Below, one piece after another: positions 6,039 through 9,050 of a DNA stretch of 9,050 bases. The notes beneath the pieces were generated by a model, which was given only the letters and a program-made list of their open reading frames with translations, ran no database searches and was not told the DNA's origin. Position numbers and translations under genes: made by a program. Location of the stretch: NCBI GenBank assembly GCA_964349515.1, contig CAYGHG010000104.1, positions 1 to 9,050 of the forward strand. The letters run 5' to 3'. Position 1 is the first letter of the stretch; the number at the start of each line of letters is the position of its first letter. This stretch comes from CAYGHG01 sp964349515 (GTDB taxonomy: Bacteria; Oederibacteriota; PGYV01; CAYGHG01).

Positions 6039-7033
6039 TAAAAGACAAAATCCTTGTCAATTTTGCTGTTTATCCACTTGATATCCGAATCAACCATCAT
6101 TTTCACAAGCCCAAACATATCAACCTCGGGTTTCCATTTAAGGGCTTTTTTTGCCTTTGACGCGTCTCCGAGCAGGAAATCAACCTCTGCTTTTCTGAAA
6201 AGTTTTTTGTCTATTACTACATGCTTTTTCCAGTCAAGCCCCGCGTAGGTAAAGGCAGCCTCTACGAATTCACTTACCTTGTGCGTCTGCCCCGTGGCTA
6301 TCACAAAATCATCCGGCCTTTTCTGCTGAAGCATGAGCCACATCGCCTTTACATAATCGCCGGCAAAACCCCAGTCTCTTTTTGCCTCCAGGTTTCCAAG
6401 CCTGACCTCTGTTGCAAGTCCGAGCTTTATTTTTGCCACATGATAGGATACCTTTCTCGTCACAAACTCAAGCCCGCGCCTCGGCGACTCGTGGTTAAAT
6501 GAAATTCCCGACACGGCATATATGCCATAACTCTCCCTGTAATTCAGCGTCACCCAGTGAGCCATCATTTTAGATATGGCGTAAGGGCTGCGCGGGTAAA
6601 AAGGCGTGGTTTCATTTTGCGGTATTGCCTGGACCTTGCCGTACATCTCGCTTGAGGATGCCTGAAAAAATCTGATTTTTTTATCTATAAGGCGTATTGC
6701 TTCCAGCAGGTTTATGACGCCTTTTGCGTCTATGTCTGTAGTAAGTACAGGCTGTTCCCATGAAATAGGGACAAATGACATTGCGGCAAGATTGTATATT
6801 TCGTCAGGCTTGGTTTCTTTTACAGCCTTGTAAACAGAGGAAAAATCGTGCAGGTCGCCGCTTATGAGCTCTATCTTACCCATTATGTCCCTTAAGCGCC
6901 AGTAGTTGGGAGCCGACAGGCGCCTGACCATACCGTAAACCTTGTAGCCCTTTTCAAGCAACAGCTCGGCAAGATACGAGCCGTCCTGCCCTGTTATACC
7001 TGTTATAAATGCTGTTTTTCTTTTTATTCCCAT
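6038..7033 (-). CDS. gmd: GDP-mannose 4,6-dehydratase
   Basis: This enzyme converts GDP-D-mannose to GDP-4-keto-6-deoxy-D-mannose, the entry step to GDP-6-deoxy sugars. The protein has 331 aa from the chosen start, within the family range. The NAD(P) motif TGITGQDGSYLAE is near the N-terminus (residues 11-23). The catalytic region shows SSSEMYG (126-132) and YAISK (Tyr151, Lys155). The gmd-specific segments FNHESPRRGLEFVTRK (179-194) and LGNLEAKRDWGFAGDYVKAM (212-231) are both well preserved. I chose the ATG at 7033 because AGAGGT lies 7 nt upstream. A GTG at 7042 in the same frame would leave almost no spacing. It starts 13 nt after the glycosyltransferase stop and its own stop overlaps the next gene by one base, so it is in the middle of a tightly coupled operon. 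Identification is firm. Confidence 0.93.
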   Translation of the reverse strand: MGIKRKTAFITGITGQDGSYLAELLLEKGYKVYGMVRRLSAPNYWRLRDIMGKIELISGDLHDFSSVYKAVKETKPDEIYNLAAMSFVPISWEQPVLTTDIDAKGVINLLEAIRLIDKKIRFFQASSSEMYGKVQAIPQNETTPFYPRSPYAISKMMAHWVTLNYRESYGIYAVSGISFNHESPRRGLEFVTRKVSYHVAKIKLGLATEVRLGNLEAKRDWGFAGDYVKAMWLMLQQKRPDDFVIATGQTHKVSEFVEAAFTYAGLDWKKHVVIDKKLFRKAEVDFLLGDASKAKKALKWKPEVDMFGLVKMMVDSDIKWINSKIDKDFVF

Positions 7034-7046
7034 ATCAGGCACCTCT

Positions 7047-7730
7047 TTAATCTTTTGTAAAAAGCTCTTTCAGGTACAGCCTCACAAACTTAATCCCTGT
7101 AGGTATTGATTTAGCCTTGCTCTCGCCGCCTATCCTGTCACCCTCAATAGTCGGCATCTCGGCAATCTTTAATCCTTTTTTAAATGCCTTAATTGAGCTT
7201 TGGAATTCAATGGCAAAGCCTTCTGCAGTAAGCCCCGAATCAAGAAGTACCTGCCTCTTAAATCCCCTGAACCCGTTTATCGTGTCTGTTATATATTGCC
7301 CTTTTTTATTAAAACTGATGTTAACCATCCAGGTAAAAACCTGATTTGCCCATTTTCTGAGCGGCAGGAATTGTCCGTCCTCTTCATTGCGCGAGCCTTT
7401 TGCAAACCGGGAGGCTATCGCCATATCAGCACCCTCCTCAAGCATCGCGAAGAGCTTGTCAATATCAGCAGGATTTTCATTGCCGTCAGGGCTGAAAAAA
7501 ACAATAAGCTCTGATTTTGAGGCAGAGGCAGCCATCAGGAAAGCCACACCGCGCCCCTTTTTTTCCTGTATCTTTACCTCCATCCCCTTTTCCCTGAAAA
7601 ACTCAATTGTCCCGTCAGTTGAGCCGGGGTCAATTACAAAAACCTCGTCATATTTTTTCGGAATCCGGTCATACAAAGCACGCACAGCCTCTATCTCATT
7701 CCAAGTAAGCACTACAAGGCATTTGGTCAT
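7047..7730 (-). CDS. GT2 family glycosyltransferase, polyprenyl-phosphate sugar synthase-like
   Basis: This is a 227-aa cytoplasmic GT-A-fold glycosyltransferase. It resembles the catalytic domain of dolichyl/polyprenyl-phosphate mannose or glucose synthases, without their C-terminal membrane helices. Visible features: the N-terminal strand CLVVLTWNE (4-12), VIDPGSTDGT (32-41) in the nucleotide site, KGRGVAFLMA (59-68), and SPDGNENP (80-87) where such enzymes place the metal-binding acidic motif. NGFRGFKRQVL (152-162) is the usual acceptor-side motif. D82 is retained, but the classical D-x-D reads D-G-N. The ATG at 7730 has AAAGGA about 6 nt upstream, and the gene lies 24 nt after the membrane protein gene. 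A plausible role is loading a sugar onto a lipid carrier for the envelope glycan assembled by the neighbours. Donor and acceptor cannot be told from the sequence. Confidence 0.82.
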   Translation of the reverse strand: MTKCLVVLTWNEIEAVRALYDRIPKKYDEVFVIDPGSTDGTIEFFREKGMEVKIQEKKGRGVAFLMAASASKSELIVFFSPDGNENPADIDKLFAMLEEGADMAIASRFAKGSRNEEDGQFLPLRKWANQVFTWMVNISFNKKGQYITDTINGFRGFKRQVLLDSGLTAEGFAIEFQSSIKAFKKGLKIAEMPTIEGDRIGGESKAKSIPTGIKFVRLYLKELFTKD

Positions 7731-7754
7731 TATATTCCTTTCATTTTTCGGAAT

Positions 7755-9050
7755 TTAATAAGGCGCCAGCATTGTATATGGTATCTCTTTTACCCACCCG
7801 CCGTTTTTGGAATACATCACCCGGAGCAGCGCGTTTTTCTCAAACACCAAAGGCGTCCCCGTAAAATTATATGTAATGATTATATCATGCCTGCCTTTAT
7901 CCAGCTTCACTGTCCGCGATATTTTCCCCGCCTCTTCATTTGAAAATACCTTCTGTCCGTTGATAATTATCACTGTATCATACATCGTATCAGCGGTAAA
8001 AGTATATTCCGCTTTACTGCCGGCAATAAACTTGCCCGTCCACTTCACTTTATAAGCTGCTGTATCCTCCCAGCGCGGCACCCTGCTGCGCAGGAACGAA
8101 TACCTGTGAGTGGGTGATATTTCAAGCTGTTTGTAAACTCTGCCTGTATGGCATGTATAATCTGCTGTCAGCCCGTATAATTTCTGCGAATTCAAAAAGA
8201 ACTCGTCGCCTACCGGCTCAAAAACTGCCTGCCCGGGCTTTTTCCACATAAGCACCGGGGTCTCTCTTATATCTGAAAATTTCACCGTGATTTTATGCAG
8301 GCCCCTGTAAAGGTTCAGACTGCCTGCCGCAGCCGTACCATCTATATAAATACTGAATTTATCGGCTCCCGTTGCCGTAAACTCATACTTTCCGTATGCG
8401 GGAATGAATACAAGCCCCTTCAATTCCGACAATTCCATCCTGTCAACACGTTCTATTTGGCTGTTTTTCACCGCGAGTTCTTTTACCCCTTCCGGGCCCT
8501 TATAAACCGCAGTTAAAGCCTGCGCGCGGCCAACAGCATCCGCCTCAAGCTCGGCGCCCACATAAAAAAGCCTGGGCTTCGTAATATCAGGGTTTCTGTA
8601 GAAGTACTTTTTATTTTCAATATCAGAGTAAAAATCATAATGTTTCTTCATGGCAACATTGTCATAATATTCTTTGTAGTAATCCATCTTGCTTTCATGA
8701 ACAGCTTCCGCCATTATGACTGTTTTCTTTCCCTTTTTATTATACAGCAGGTTGTGCTCGGGCAGGTCTGTGTTGACATAAGAAATGTCATTGCCATAAA
8801 CAACAAAAGAGGTCTGATGAAGGAAGAATGGCGAAATATACAGCTTTGTATCTTTTTCAAAGCTGTTGGGGTATTTTGCCATAGTCGCAGGCACATGGAA
8901 AAATTCTGCTTTCACATTATTGTCATTTTTATGGTTAAGAAAATAAACCTGATATGTCCACAACGCGCTGTATGATAATGCCATAACCAGCAAAACCGGC
9001 ATTACTACCCGTCCTATATTGACATTGATCGCGAGCACTGACTCCCATAT
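7755..9050 (-). CDS. C-terminal part of membrane protein with PA14-like extracytoplasmic region (5' end outside window)
   Basis: The reading frame is open to the right edge of the window (codons for I-W-E-S precede the GTG at 9038), so this is probably the 3' part of a longer gene. Numbering from that GTG, one transmembrane helix lies at about 11-33 (VVMPVLLVMALSYSALWTYQ) and the rest, about 390 residues, is soluble. The layout, a last helix followed by a beta-rich domain next to sugar genes, fits a multi-helix GT39/ArnT-like glycosyltransferase, but the catalytic part is not visible. Residues 200-255 and 328-410 each look like halves of PA14/YD-type beta sandwiches. In them YEFTATGADKFSIYIDG and YTFTADTMYDTVIIINGQKV echo each other, each followed by an LHKITVKF or RHDIIITY strand. 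A PA14-like domain would bind carbohydrate outside the cytoplasmic membrane. It is probably the upstream member of the operon. Function remains tentative. Confidence 0.65.
   Translation of the reverse strand: MWESVLAINVNIGRVVMPVLLVMALSYSALWTYQVYFLNHKNDNNVKAEFFHVPATMAKYPNSFEKDTKLYISPFFLHQTSFVVYGNDISYVNTDLPEHNLLYNKKGKKTVIMAEAVHESKMDYYKEYYDNVAMKKHYDFYSDIENKKYFYRNPDITKPRLFYVGAELEADAVGRAQALTAVYKGPEGVKELAVKNSQIERVDRMELSELKGLVFIPAYGKYEFTATGADKFSIYIDGTAAAGSLNLYRGLHKITVKFSDIRETPVLMWKKPGQAVFEPVGDEFFLNSQKLYGLTADYTCHTGRVYKQLEISPTHRYSFLRSRVPRWEDTAAYKVKWTGKFIAGSKAEYTFTADTMYDTVIIINGQKVFSNEEAGKISRTVKLDKGRHDIIITYNFTGTPLVFEKNALLRVMYSKNGGWVKEIPYTMLAPY

Noticed and set aside
8714..8896. Minus-strand 60-codon open frame
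   Set aside because: It lies in a different frame within the larger membrane protein gene on the same strand.

Overview
All protein-coding genes in this window lie on the minus strand, so transcription runs from right to left. The sequence suggests an uncultured diderm (Gram-negative-type) bacterium. It encodes a PorV/PorQ-type outer-membrane protein, an exported protein with a 'YPNPFNP' FlgD-Ig-like C-terminal domain, and several Thr/Pro linkers. This mix is typical of FCB-like and neighbouring candidate phyla. A block of exactly 100 N marks a scaffold gap, which fits a metagenome-derived draft. I cannot fix the phylum from sequence alone.

Right part (about 3845-9050): a surface-glycan operon with very tight spacing. 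In transcription order it holds: the C-terminal part of a membrane protein with a PA14-like extracytoplasmic region (cut by the window edge); a GT2 glycosyltransferase; GDP-mannose 4,6-dehydratase (gmd); a DegT-fold enzyme; and a GDP-fucose-synthase-type epimerase/reductase. The DegT-fold enzyme has His instead of the PLP lysine and a cysteine cluster, as in E1/RfbH 3-dehydratases. Together the last three genes would convert GDP-mannose to GDP-4-keto-6-deoxymannose, then to a 3,6-dideoxy ketosugar, then to a GDP-3,6-dideoxy-L-hexose of the colitose type. The sugar would be passed to a glycan at the envelope. The pathway is inferred from active-site residues and gene order.

Middle (about 3400-3844): a non-coding stretch with several copies of a GC-rich palindromic intergenic element, the 100-N gap, and a second diverged copy of the last ~75 bp of the epimerase gene. 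Removing the N block would leave a clean 209-bp tandem repeat, so the gap sits exactly in a repeat. A good minus-strand promoter (TTGCAA, 17 bp, TATAAT) lies at 3424-3452.

Left part (about 267-3398): a two-gene transcription unit driven by that promoter. It encodes an exported FN3/FlgD-Ig protein and then a PorV-like outer-membrane protein with a C-terminal FN3 domain. It ends in a strong Rho-independent terminator at 267-300. The pairing resembles cargo plus outer-membrane shuttle proteins of type IX secretion, but no core T9SS gene is visible here. Positions 1-266 hold one more palindromic element and no gene I can support.
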